5,695 nucleotides of DNA from NCBI GenBank assembly GCA_017475875.1, contig JAFVET010000024.1, positions 1-5,695 of the forward strand, given 5' to 3'. The notes under the pieces are model-generated. The model saw only the letters and a list, made by a program, of their open reading frames with translations, did no database searches and was not told the origin of the DNA. This document shows, piece by piece, positions 1-4,841 of the stretch (position 1 is its first letter; each line of letters opens with the position of its first letter). The stretch comes from Candidatus Methanomethylophilaceae archaeon (GTDB taxonomy: Archaea; Thermoplasmatota; Thermoplasmata; Methanomassiliicoccales; Methanomethylophilaceae). The position numbers and the translations under genes are program-made.

Positions 1-288
1 GAACAGTTCAAGACCCGTCGCGCGCTCGTGCTCGACCTCCTCTCGGAGATCCCGGGCATGGAATGCAACGTTCCGAACGGCGCGTTCTACGCGTTCCCCC
101 GCTACAACCGCGACATAGCCTCCGCCAAGCTGGCTGAGATCCTCCTCAAGAAGGGGCATGTGGCGGTCACCCCAGGTTCCGCGTTCGGACCCGGCGGAGA
201 GGGCTTCATCAGGATTTCTTACGCCACCTCCGAGGACCAGATCCGCGAGGGGATGGCCCGCATGAAGAAGACCATCGCCCAGCTCTGA
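1..288 (+). CDS. Class I/II aminotransferase, C-terminal 95 residues (5' end outside window)
   Basis: This is the end of a PLP-dependent fold-type I aminotransferase, most like the aspartate/aromatic aminotransferase Igamma subgroup. It would transfer an amino group between an amino acid and a 2-oxo acid in the cytoplasm. The frame is open from base 1 and ends in TGA. Visible family signatures are PNGAFYAFP, the VAVTPGSAFGPGGEGF stretch, and FIRISYA, whose Arg is the residue that binds the substrate alpha-carboxylate in this family. The PLP-lysine and the rest of the large domain lie upstream, so substrate specificity cannot be read here; aspartate is the usual default but is not shown. A GTG at base 28 lies inside the conserved domain and is not the real start. 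No gene follows closely downstream on the same strand, so it probably ends its transcription unit. Confidence 0.93.
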   Translation, partial: EQFKTRRALVLDLLSEIPGMECNVPNGAFYAFPRYNRDIASAKLAEILLKKGHVAVTPGSAFGPGGEGFIRISYATSEDQIREGMARMKKTIAQL

Positions 289-318
289 ACGGCTGGGCCC
301 CGGTCGAAATCCCTTAAC

Positions 319-389
319 TTGTGTATATTGGCGGTGAGATGGTGATTACCTCCAATATTGGCATTATTATTACACAAACCTCGGTTTTT
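319..389 (+). terminator. Extended hairpin plus T run, candidate aminotransferase terminator
   Basis: TTGTGTA (319-325) pairs with TACACAA (371-377). Inside it ATATTGG (325-331) pairs with CCAATAT (352-358), and GGTGA (333-337) pairs with TTACC (346-350) with one wobble. The outer stem is separated from the inner one by an unpaired stretch, and the two share base 325, so not all pairs form at once. TTTTT follows at 385-389. The position about 30 bases after the aminotransferase stop fits transcription termination, since archaeal termination relies mainly on T runs. A structured RNA leader or processing site is the alternative. Confidence 0.35.
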
Positions 390-428
390 GCTTGTACATT
401 TTCTGATTATCTTTGCCCTGTCAAAACT

Positions 429-440
429 AATTATTAAATA
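429..440 (+). promoter_or_regulatory. TATA-like element inside the purH upstream gap
   Basis: AATTATTAAATA is preceded by the A-rich TCAAAACT, which could act as a BRE. If functional it would start transcription near base 461. No open frame starts there, so it would serve a non-coding RNA or a long purH leader. AT-rich gaps give such matches by chance. Confidence 0.3.
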
Positions 441-460
441 CCAAGTGGGTCATAGTGACG

Positions 461-556
461 TTCAAGGATGCGCTTGCCAGTTTCAGATGTCAATGGTTGC
501 GTATTCAGCTCTAAACCCGTTACGGACCCCCGCGTTCAACTTTAAGGGGGTCCGGA
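461..556 (+). ncRNA. Possible small RNA between a TATA-like element and a GC hairpin
   Basis: The interval runs from the transcription start predicted by the TATA-like element at 429-440 to the end of the hairpin at 523-554, which is followed by pyrimidine-rich sequence (ACTTCTTCAC). No protein frame fits, and GC content rises relative to the flanks. I recognise no RNA family: no tRNA T-arm and no C/D-box arrangement. The call rests only on the promoter-like and terminator-like ends, so it is a weak hypothesis. Confidence 0.18.
523..554 (+). repeat. Inverted repeat, 9-bp arms CGGACCCCC / GGGGGTCCG
   Basis: Perfect 9-bp arms at 523-531 and 546-554 enclose a 14-base loop. Nearly the same arm sequence recurs in the hairpin after purH (2271-2292). 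It may end a small RNA on the plus strand or be one copy of a dispersed palindrome. It lies about 140 bases before the purH start and is not in the core promoter. Confidence 0.6.
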
Positions 557-630
557 CTTCTTCACATTTCCATGATTCCTAAGGTCCAATCGTCACGTCT
601 GTGTGGCGCTCCCATCCAACCGTATGACCA

Positions 631-640
631 TTTTTATCTA
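631..640 (+). promoter_or_regulatory. Probable purH TATA box
   Basis: TTTTTATCTA is the best TATA match upstream of purH. Archaeal initiation about 25-27 bases downstream puts the transcript start near 660-663. That leaves a leader of about 35 bases to the ATG at 698, which would include the Shine-Dalgarno-like element. The ATG at 674 would have only about 12 bases of leader. Confidence 0.55.
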
Positions 641-659
641 TCGGCAATGTGTTGACCAG

Positions 660-679
660 GTGCATATACCGATATGCAC
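660..679 (+). promoter_or_regulatory. Perfect 8+8 palindrome at the purH transcription start, candidate operator
   Basis: GTGCATAT (660-667) and ATATGCAC (672-679) are perfect reverse complements separated by ACCG. The element sits where the purH TATA box predicts transcription to begin, a classic position for a repressor that blocks RNA polymerase recruitment in archaea. The symmetric 20-bp form suits a dimeric helix-turn-helix protein. The regulator is unknown and no second copy was noticed in the window. Confidence 0.4.
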
Positions 680-685
680 ATCTTC

Positions 686-693
686 AGAGGGTG
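686..693 (+). promoter_or_regulatory. Shine-Dalgarno-like site that decides the purH start
   Basis: AGAGGGTG lies 4 bases before the ATG at 698 and partly matches the archaeal AGGAGGTG consensus. The in-frame ATG at 674 has no such site and would add eight residues (MHIFRGCA) ahead of the usual PurH beginning. This favours 698. Confidence 0.6.
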
Positions 694-697
694 CGCA

Positions 698-2251
698 ATG
701 GTCAAGGTGAAAAGAGCGATAATCAGTGTCTCCGACAAAGAGGGGATCGTGGATTTTGCAAAAGAACTGGCATCGATGGGTGTGGAGATCATATCGACTG
801 GCGGAACGTACAGGCTCCTCAGCGAGAACGGTGTGAAGGTCAAGGAAGTGTCCGACCTCACCGGATTCCCCGAGATGCTCGACGGCCGTGTGAAGACCCT
901 CCATCCCAAGGTGCACGCCGGGATCCTGGCCCGCAGGGACCTTCCCGAACACATGTCAGCCATCGAATCCATGGGGATCCAGCCCATAGACATGGTCGTC
1001 ATAAACCTCTACCCGTTCAAACAGACCGTCCTGAAGGACGGGGTGACCTTCGACGAGATCATCGAGAACATCGACATAGGCGGCCCGAGCATGATCCGTG
1101 CCGCCGCCAAGAACTACCGTTCCGTGGCGGTCATCACCGACAAGGACCAGTACTCGGACGTCCTCTCCGAGCTCAAGACCGACGGCGGACTGTCAGAGAA
1201 GCTCCTTTCCAGGCTGATGGCTGAGGCTTTCATAACCACGGCCAACTACGACGCCATGATCGCGTCGCAGATGTACCCGCGCTTCTGCGAGGGATACCCC
1301 AAGTCGTTCCCCGTACCGTCGGAGAAGGTCGAGGACATGAGATACGGGGAGAACCCGAACCAGACCGCGGCGTTCTACCGCGACCCGTTCACCCCTGGTA
1401 CCACCGTTGCAAAATCGGTACAGCTCCACGGGAAACAGCTCTCCTACAACAACATACTCGATCTGGACAAGGCCCTCGACATATGCATGGACTTCGAGAA
1501 GCCCACCGCCGTCGTCATGAAGCACACCAACCCCTGTGGTCTCGCGTCCGATGACAACATCTACGACGCGTTCATGACGGCGTACAACGTCGACCCGCTC
1601 TCGGCGTTCGGCTGCGTCATATGCCTCAACAGGAACTGCGACGTGAAGACCGCCACCGAGATATCCCAACACTTCGTGGAGGCCGTCATATGCCCCGATT
1701 ACGAGGAGGGTGCGGTCGAGATCATGGAGGCCAAGAAGAACATCCGCCTCCTCAAGACCGGAAGCCCGATAGGGCCCTCTGAGAGGCACAGGGAGCCCAA
1801 GATCAAGAAGGTCCAGGGTGGGATACTCGTGCAGTCCGACGAGGACGTACCGATCGATCCTGCCAACCTCAAGGTCGTGACCAACCGCGCACCCACCGCC
1901 GAGGAGATACACTCGCTCCTGTTCGCCTGGAAGCTGGCCAAACACGTCACGTCCAACGCCGTCGTTTACGTTCGTGGCGAACGTGCGGTCGGAATCGGCG
2001 CAGGACAGATGAGCCGCGTCGATTCGGCCAAGATAGCCACCATGAAGGCGAACGAGCCCACACAGGGCTGTGTGATGGCCTCGGACGCCTTCTTCCCATT
2101 CAGGGACGGCGTCGACGAGGCGGCCAACGCCGGAGTCACCGCCATCATCCAACCCGGTGGCAGTATCCGTGACGAGGAAGTCATCCAAGCCGCCAACGAG
2201 CACGGCATGGCGATGGTATTCACCGGCTGCCGCGTCTTCAGGCACGGCTGA
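698..2251 (+). CDS. purH: Bifunctional AICAR formyltransferase / IMP cyclohydrolase
   Basis: This enzyme carries out the last two steps of de novo purine synthesis in the cytosol. It formylates AICAR with 10-formyl-tetrahydrofolate, or an archaeal folate analogue, and then closes the ring to IMP. The 517 residues from ATG 698 match the usual 510-530. Residues 1 to about 190 are the IMP cyclohydrolase (MGS-like) domain, with [14 protein letters not shown] (33-37) and [13 protein letters not shown] (63-75). The rest is the AICARFT domain, with RYGENPNQ (215-222), HGKQLSYNN, the catalytic KHTNPCG (Lys275-His276), DPLSAFG, and the C-terminal [10 protein letters not shown] and PGGSIRDEE blocks. 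No key residue is missing and there is no frameshift. It stands alone in its transcription unit, with its own TATA box and a palindrome at the predicted start. Many archaea use PurP/PurO instead, so a bacterial-type PurH may be an old transfer. Function is near certain; the start codon is fairly secure. Confidence 0.97.
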   Translation: MVKVKRAIISVSDKEGIVDFAKELASMGVEIISTGGTYRLLSENGVKVKEVSDLTGFPEMLDGRVKTLHPKVHAGILARRDLPEHMSAIESMGIQPIDMVVINLYPFKQTVLKDGVTFDEIIENIDIGGPSMIRAAAKNYRSVAVITDKDQYSDVLSELKTDGGLSEKLLSRLMAEAFITTANYDAMIASQMYPRFCEGYPKSFPVPSEKVEDMRYGENPNQTAAFYRDPFTPGTTVAKSVQLHGKQLSYNNILDLDKALDICMDFEKPTAVVMKHTNPCGLASDDNIYDAFMTAYNVDPLSAFGCVICLNRNCDVKTATEISQHFVEAVICPDYEEGAVEIMEAKKNIRLLKTGSPIGPSERHREPKIKKVQGGILVQSDEDVPIDPANLKVVTNRAPTAEEIHSLLFAWKLAKHVTSNAVVYVRGERAVGIGAGQMSRVDSAKIATMKANEPTQGCVMASDAFFPFRDGVDEAANAGVTAIIQPGGSIRDEEVIQAANEHGMAMVFTGCRVFRHG

Positions 2252-2253
2252 TC

Positions 2254-2258
2254 TTTTT
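2254..2258 (+). terminator. T5 run just after purH
   Basis: TTTTT begins two bases after the purH TGA. Archaeal RNA polymerase can terminate at short T runs, so this is a plausible purH 3' end. The GC hairpin follows the run instead of preceding it, unlike a bacterial intrinsic terminator. Confidence 0.4.
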
Positions 2259-2270
2259 AAGAATAAACCT

Positions 2271-2292
2271 CCGGACCCCGCGAGGGGTCCGG
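2271..2292 (-). terminator. Strong hairpin between convergent genes, probable terminator of the minus-strand cluster
   Basis: CCGGACCCC (2271-2279) and GGGGTCCGG (2284-2292) are a perfect 9-bp inverted repeat with a four-base loop. Read on the minus strand it follows the zinc-protein stop by 7 bases and is itself followed by the T-rich GGTTTATTCTT. That is an intrinsic-terminator-like order. On the plus strand the loop reads GCGA, a stable GNRA tetraloop, so it could also protect or process the purH 3' end. It probably separates the two converging units. Confidence 0.6.
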
Positions 2293-2299
2293 GAAACAA

Positions 2300-2536
2300 T
2301 CAAAATCGTTTCTTCTCGGAGAACTCCCTGTTGAAGTCCTCCAAAGCGGGTTCGAGATCCTCCGGAATGATCGGACGACCTTCTGCCTTGCGCTTCATGT
2401 GCCCACCGGGCCCTCCACGGGCCAGACGGGCCTTCTCCATGCATTCAGGGCTGTCGCACAGGAACGCCGCGTAGGCGAGCGTCGTACAGGTCCTTCCGCA
2501 GTACTCGCATTTGTACTCCTCGAGATTGATCCCCAT
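2300..2536 (-). CDS. Small cysteine-rich zinc-finger-like protein, 78 aa, unknown function
   Basis: I do not recognise a named family. The N-terminal half has a CxxC pair (Cys10, Cys13), Cys17, and a Cys-x4-Cys pair (Cys27, Cys32, in CDSPEC), a pattern that would bind one zinc as a small ribbon or knuckle. After residue 40 a Gly/Pro-rich linker (GGPGG) leads to a charged, probably helical tail rich in Glu, Lys and Arg. There is no signal peptide or membrane segment, so it should be cytosolic. GAGGG sits 6 bases before the ATG and overlaps the stop of the NadC-like gene, which ends 9 bases upstream. The two are therefore very likely co-transcribed and perhaps translationally coupled. Plausible roles are an accessory subunit of the upstream protein or a nucleic-acid-binding partner of the beta-CASP nuclease; both are inference. 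Coding status is supported by the cysteine pattern, the ribosome-binding site and the tight spacing. Confidence 0.8.
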   Translation of the reverse strand: MGINLEEYKCEYCGRTCTTLAYAAFLCDSPECMEKARLARGGPGGHMKRKAEGRPIIPEDLEPALEDFNREFSEKKRF

Positions 2537-2545
2537 TCAGATCCC

Positions 2546-3343
2546 TCAGTTGAGTTCGATTCCGAACCGTACGGAACGGCCGCCCTCGGTGAGGCTGCCG
2601 ACCGATACCACGTCCGCGATGTCCGCGTATGCGGATATACCTTCCGTATCCGCACACTCGACCTCCAACGCGACCCTACGGTCTGCGCCGTCTATGACCC
2701 TCCTCGCCTCCTCGACGAGTCCACGGTCTGCGCCGGACGCGACGATCACGTCCGCACCCATGTCGACGGCGACGGAGACCTCTTCGGGTGTGGAGACCTC
2801 CACGCCGGTCATGTAGGTGAACGACGCCTTGGAGAGCTTCTCCATGGCCGTCCTCAGGTTCCCACAGGCCCTGACGTGTACGGGTCTCAGGACCAGGAGC
2901 GGTCCGGAGACGGTCGTGTTGGGGTCACCTCCACCGATCTCGATGGCTTTGCGGTCGAGGTCCTCGGTCCCGAGACCGCTCGCGTGGCCGGCGGCGATTA
3001 TGCAACGCCCGTCGGCCTCCTTCACGGCCTCGCTCGTGGCAGTGGCAATCGTGCTCATATGGGACAGGACGTCCGTTACGATCTCGCCCACCGACGTCAG
3101 GAGCCTCATGGGGCCCGATGCGGAGATCACCCTGGTGCCGGCGGAAACGCGGTCCCCGTCCTTGACCAGGGCGCTGACGTCGACCCATGCCGATTCGAGC
3201 ATGTCGACCACGAAGTCCATTCCCGCGATCACTGCATCGTCCTTCGCACAGACGCACATCCTGCCGTCCGTGTCCGGGACGACCAGGGAGGTCACGACGT
3301 CCGCATCCCCGACACGTCCCTTCAGGTAATCCGAAGGCCTCAT
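2546..3343 (-). CDS. NadC-like (quinolinate phosphoribosyltransferase-fold) protein, divergent
   Basis: This 265-residue cytosolic protein resembles type II phosphoribosyltransferases (NadC, ModD, nicotinate PRTases). NadC makes nicotinate mononucleotide from quinolinate and PRPP. Residues 35-110 match the NadC N-terminal domain: DDAVIAGMDF, the DGDRVSAGT turn (62-70), and an SxIATAT helix (97-103). The barrel follows, with a GGG at 137-139, GVEVSTPEE (180-188) and a C-terminal DVVSVGSLTEGG (244-255). The NadC signature is degraded. The DTRKT(T)PG region reads as AAGHASGLG (117-125), the E-R-T-x-L-N helix reads GEIVTDVL, IKDNH reads LRPVH (152-156), and the late metal/substrate Asp strand reads IVASG. 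A classical quinolinate activity is therefore doubtful. The start is ATG 3343, with GGAG 8 bases upstream and only 2 bases after the nuclease stop; a longer in-frame extension to 3466 lies inside the nuclease gene and is not real. Fold fairly sure, reaction unknown. Confidence 0.85.
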   Translation of the reverse strand: MRPSDYLKGRVGDADVVTSLVVPDTDGRMCVCAKDDAVIAGMDFVVDMLESAWVDVSALVKDGDRVSAGTRVISASGPMRLLTSVGEIVTDVLSHMSTIATATSEAVKEADGRCIIAAGHASGLGTEDLDRKAIEIGGGDPNTTVSGPLLVLRPVHVRACGNLRTAMEKLSKASFTYMTGVEVSTPEEVSVAVDMGADVIVASGADRGLVEEARRVIDGADRRVALEVECADTEGISAYADIADVVSVGSLTEGGRSVRFGIELN

Positions 3344-3345
3344 CC

Positions 3346-4239
3346 TCACATCTCCAGATCGAACGGGGTGCCGGACTCCGGCAGGATCACGTTGTAATCC
3401 TGAAGGTCCGGGAGGAACGCCTCCCTGTTCTCGGAATGCATGATTATGACGTTGTCCGGATCGCACTTTTTGATGAAGTCGACGATCTGGTTGTGGTCCG
3501 CATGGGCAGAGAAATCGTACTTCTGAAGCTCGCAGCTGACCTTGAACGTCTCACCGTCTATGTTGACCACTCCCTCTTCGAGGAGCAGCCTTCCGTTGGT
3601 GTCCTCGGCCTGGAATCCGACCAAGAGGATGGCGCTCTTGGGATCGTCCTTGATCTCCTTCAGATATGACAAGACAGGCCCTCCGTCGAGCATCCCGCCG
3701 GTGGTCACGATTATCTGGCCCTTCATGGCCTGCTCGCGCATCTTGGCTTTCTTGACCTCGTTGAAATGCTTCTTGGCGGCTTTGAGCGACTTCTCGTCGG
3801 TAAGATACTCCGGATAGTTCAGGAAGAGGTAGGTTATGGAACGTCCCATGCCGTCCACCCACATGTCGTATTTGAGGCGGTGGAGGAGCACCATTATCTC
3901 CTGGGTCCTTCCGACGGCGAAACACGGGATCAGGACGGTCCCGCCACGGTCGATGACCTCCTCGATTTTAGCTATGAACGACTCGATGGTCTCCTTCCTC
4001 GAAGGGTGCAGGCGACCACCGTAGGTGCCTTCTATGAACAGGTTGGTGCAGTCGACAGGTTTGACGCCTTTAACGAGAAGCTGTGGCTCCGTATGGATGT
4101 CACCGGAATACACCGTGGTGACGTCTTTGTCGAACTGGAACATCGCGGCCCCGGGGATGTGGCCGGCGTCGTGCATCGTGACGTCGATGTCGTTGAGGGT
4201 TATGACGTCGCCGTATGTCATGGGGACCACGGCGTTCAT
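3346..4239 (-). CDS. C-terminal piece of the beta-CASP nuclease (297 aa)
   Basis: This piece holds MBL motifs 3 and 4 and the whole beta-CASP domain with motifs A, B and C, ending at TGA 3346, two bases before the NadC-like ATG. The first in-frame ATG after the TAA is 4239, which matches interior family sequence and not a natural N-terminus. GAGAGG lies three bases before it, so reinitiation after the TAA is conceivable and would give two complementary fragments. Twelve conserved-looking codons between the TAA and this ATG (QIPYTTADIERT) would be lost. Confidence 0.6.
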   Translation of the reverse strand: MNAVVPMTYGDVITLNDIDVTMHDAGHIPGAAMFQFDKDVTTVYSGDIHTEPQLLVKGVKPVDCTNLFIEGTYGGRLHPSRKETIESFIAKIEEVIDRGGTVLIPCFAVGRTQEIMVLLHRLKYDMWVDGMGRSITYLFLNYPEYLTDEKSLKAAKKHFNEVKKAKMREQAMKGQIIVTTGGMLDGGPVLSYLKEIKDDPKSAILLVGFQAEDTNGRLLLEEGVVNIDGETFKVSCELQKYDFSAHADHNQIVDFIKKCDPDNVIIMHSENREAFLPDLQDYNVILPESGTPFDLEM

Positions 4240-4275
4240 CGTCCTCTCGATGTCGGCGGTGGTGTACGGTATCTG

Positions 4276-4581
4276 TTAATTTTCGGCCTTGGCGATTTTC
4301 AGGGTGTCGTACATCAATATCTCGGCTATCTCCGCGGTAAGCGAGGTGGTGAACAGGTCGCACGTGTTCCTCCCGACCACACGGGGTATCATACCGCAGT
4401 GGTCGAGATGCGCGTGTGTCAGGAAGGCGTAGTCGATCTTGGGTGCCGGCAGAGGGTACTCCGGAGGCTTGGTCGGGCTGAGACCGTACTCTATCAGCGC
4501 GGTCATCCCCTCGCACTCCATGGTCATCCCCATGCGACCGACCATCTCGGCTCCGCCTAGGAAGTTGCATTTCATTTTCAT
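4276..4581 (-). CDS. N-terminal piece of the beta-CASP nuclease (101 aa)
   Basis: This is the product if the TAA is obeyed: the first half of the metallo-beta-lactamase fold with the HAHLDH zinc ligands but none of the remaining ligands or the beta-CASP domain, so it would be inactive alone. The start is ATG 4581; a second in-frame ATG lies two codons later (4575). An AAAGG stretch about 11 bases upstream is a weak ribosome-binding site. Confidence 0.6.
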   Translation of the reverse strand: MKMKCNFLGGAEMVGRMGMTMECEGMTALIEYGLSPTKPPEYPLPAPKIDYAFLTHAHLDHCGMIPRVVGRNTCDLFTTSLTAEIAEILMYDTLKIAKAEN

Positions 4582-4629
4582 TCTATCATTTTCCTTTCGT
4601 ATACCCCGTAGGACGAGGGCTCCGTGAAA

Positions 4630-4642
4630 GAGGCTTTGCCTC
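4630..4642 (-). other. Short hairpin GAGGC-TTT-GCCTC in the nuclease leader
   Basis: A perfect 5-bp inverted repeat with a three-base loop lies in the probable 5' leader of the minus-strand cluster, about 50 bases before ATG 4581. It is short and could be chance. A role in leader stability or translation control is possible. Confidence 0.2.
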
Positions 4643-4678
4643 CTCTACTGTGATGATGACGCAGGCGCGCCCGCCCGC

Positions 4679-4686
4679 ATTATAAG
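4679..4686 (-). promoter_or_regulatory. Candidate TATA box for the nuclease cluster
   Basis: Read leftward the element is CTTATAAT, which would start transcription near 4656 and give a leader of about 75 bases. The bidirectional element at 4709-4719 reads TTTTAAATATA on this strand and is an equally good or better match. It would start near 4688. I cannot decide between them. Confidence 0.35.
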
Positions 4687-4708
4687 GATGAAGGGTATCC
4701 CGCGAAGG

Positions 4709-4719
4709 TATATTTAAAA
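4709..4719 (+). promoter_or_regulatory. Upstream TATA element 1 of the membrane-protein gene
   Basis: TATATTTAAAA is preceded by GCGAAG, a BRE-like purine stretch, making a strong archaeal core promoter. It predicts a start near 4741, about 100 bases before the membrane-protein ATG. Because the element is nearly symmetric it may also drive the leftward nuclease cluster. Confidence 0.5.
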
Positions 4720-4814
4720 TGAGTGTCGCTGGCACAATCCCTTGGCTGGATGTCTCGGGATCGCCTCCGATGGATACAATTCAGGCACACTGGCTATATC
4801 ATCCAAAAATTGAG

Positions 4815-4827
4815 AATATATTTAAAT
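4815..4827 (+). promoter_or_regulatory. TATA element 2, leaderless promoter of the membrane-protein gene
   Basis: AATATATTTAAAT is centred about 21-30 bases before the clustered ATGs at 4842, 4845 and 4851, with the BRE-like TTGAG just upstream. The predicted transcription start falls on the start codons, and no Shine-Dalgarno sequence precedes them. This is the arrangement of a leaderless archaeal mRNA. Confidence 0.65.
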
Positions 4828-4841
4828 GTGCCAGTTGCATC

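Larger units (their letters stand above)
289..697. other. AT-rich intergenic region between the aminotransferase and purH
   Basis: This stretch of about 400 bases has no convincing protein gene and is clearly more AT-rich than its neighbours. From left to right it holds an extended imperfect hairpin followed by a T5 run, a TATA-like element, a possible short RNA ending in a GC-rich hairpin, and the purH promoter with a palindrome and leader. A 74-codon open frame here (TTG start at 358) has non-coding-like composition and is not called. I see no tRNA-like cloverleaf and no recognised riboswitch. Confidence 0.7.
3346..4581 (-). pseudogene. Archaeal beta-CASP metallo-beta-lactamase nuclease (aCPSF2-like) interrupted by one in-frame TAA
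   Basis: Read through the TAA, the locus is one continuous frame of 411 sense codons, the usual size of the archaeal CPSF2-type family that lacks N-terminal KH domains. Members are zinc-dependent RNA endo/5'-3' exonucleases. The motifs appear in order: an IEYG motif 1 (Glu31 where Asp is usual), HAHLDH (56-61), DAGHIPG (His141), SGD (Asp161), beta-CASP motif A (IEGTYG, Glu184), motif B (IPCFAVGRTQE, 218-228), and motif C with SAHADH (His360) and a final MHSE (His382). Codon 102 is TAA at 4278-4276, between Asn101 and Gln103. The sequence on both sides stays in register, so this is a single substitution and not a frameshift. TAA is not the pyrrolysine codon (TAG). No other lesion is seen, which points to a very recent mutation, an assembly error, or a tolerated stop. 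It is the first gene of the minus-strand cluster. Confidence 0.75.

Noticed and set aside
358..582. 74-codon frame upstream of purH
   Set aside because: It has a TTG start, no ribosome-binding site, AT-rich composition and no recognisable motif, and it runs through the GC hairpin at 523-554.
1193..2299. Long minus-strand open frame (368 codons) opposite purH
   Set aside because: It is a shadow of GC-rich purH codons. purH is a confident full-length match, and the antisense translation is Gly/Val/Arg/Asp-rich with no family motif.
2631..2653. Inverted repeat GCGGATA / TATCCGC
   Set aside because: It lies inside the NadC-like coding sequence and follows from the codons there; no regulatory role is supported.
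2399..3397. Long plus-strand open frame (332 codons) opposite the NadC-like and zinc-protein genes
   Set aside because: Its translation is low-complexity Arg/Asp/Gly-rich and matches nothing, while the minus strand has coherent genes with ribosome-binding sites and operon spacing.
4276..4278. Pyrrolysine or selenocysteine recoding as the explanation of the interrupted nuclease
   Set aside because: Pyrrolysine uses TAG and selenocysteine uses TGA; the codon here is TAA.
3766..4560. Plus-strand open frame (264 codons) opposite the nuclease
   Set aside because: It is antisense to clear beta-CASP motifs and is rich in Val/Gly/His/Asp as expected for a complement of GC-rich coding DNA.
4650..4700. 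C/D-box small RNA suggested by GTGATGATGA
   Set aside because: No CTGA D or D' box follows at the expected spacing.
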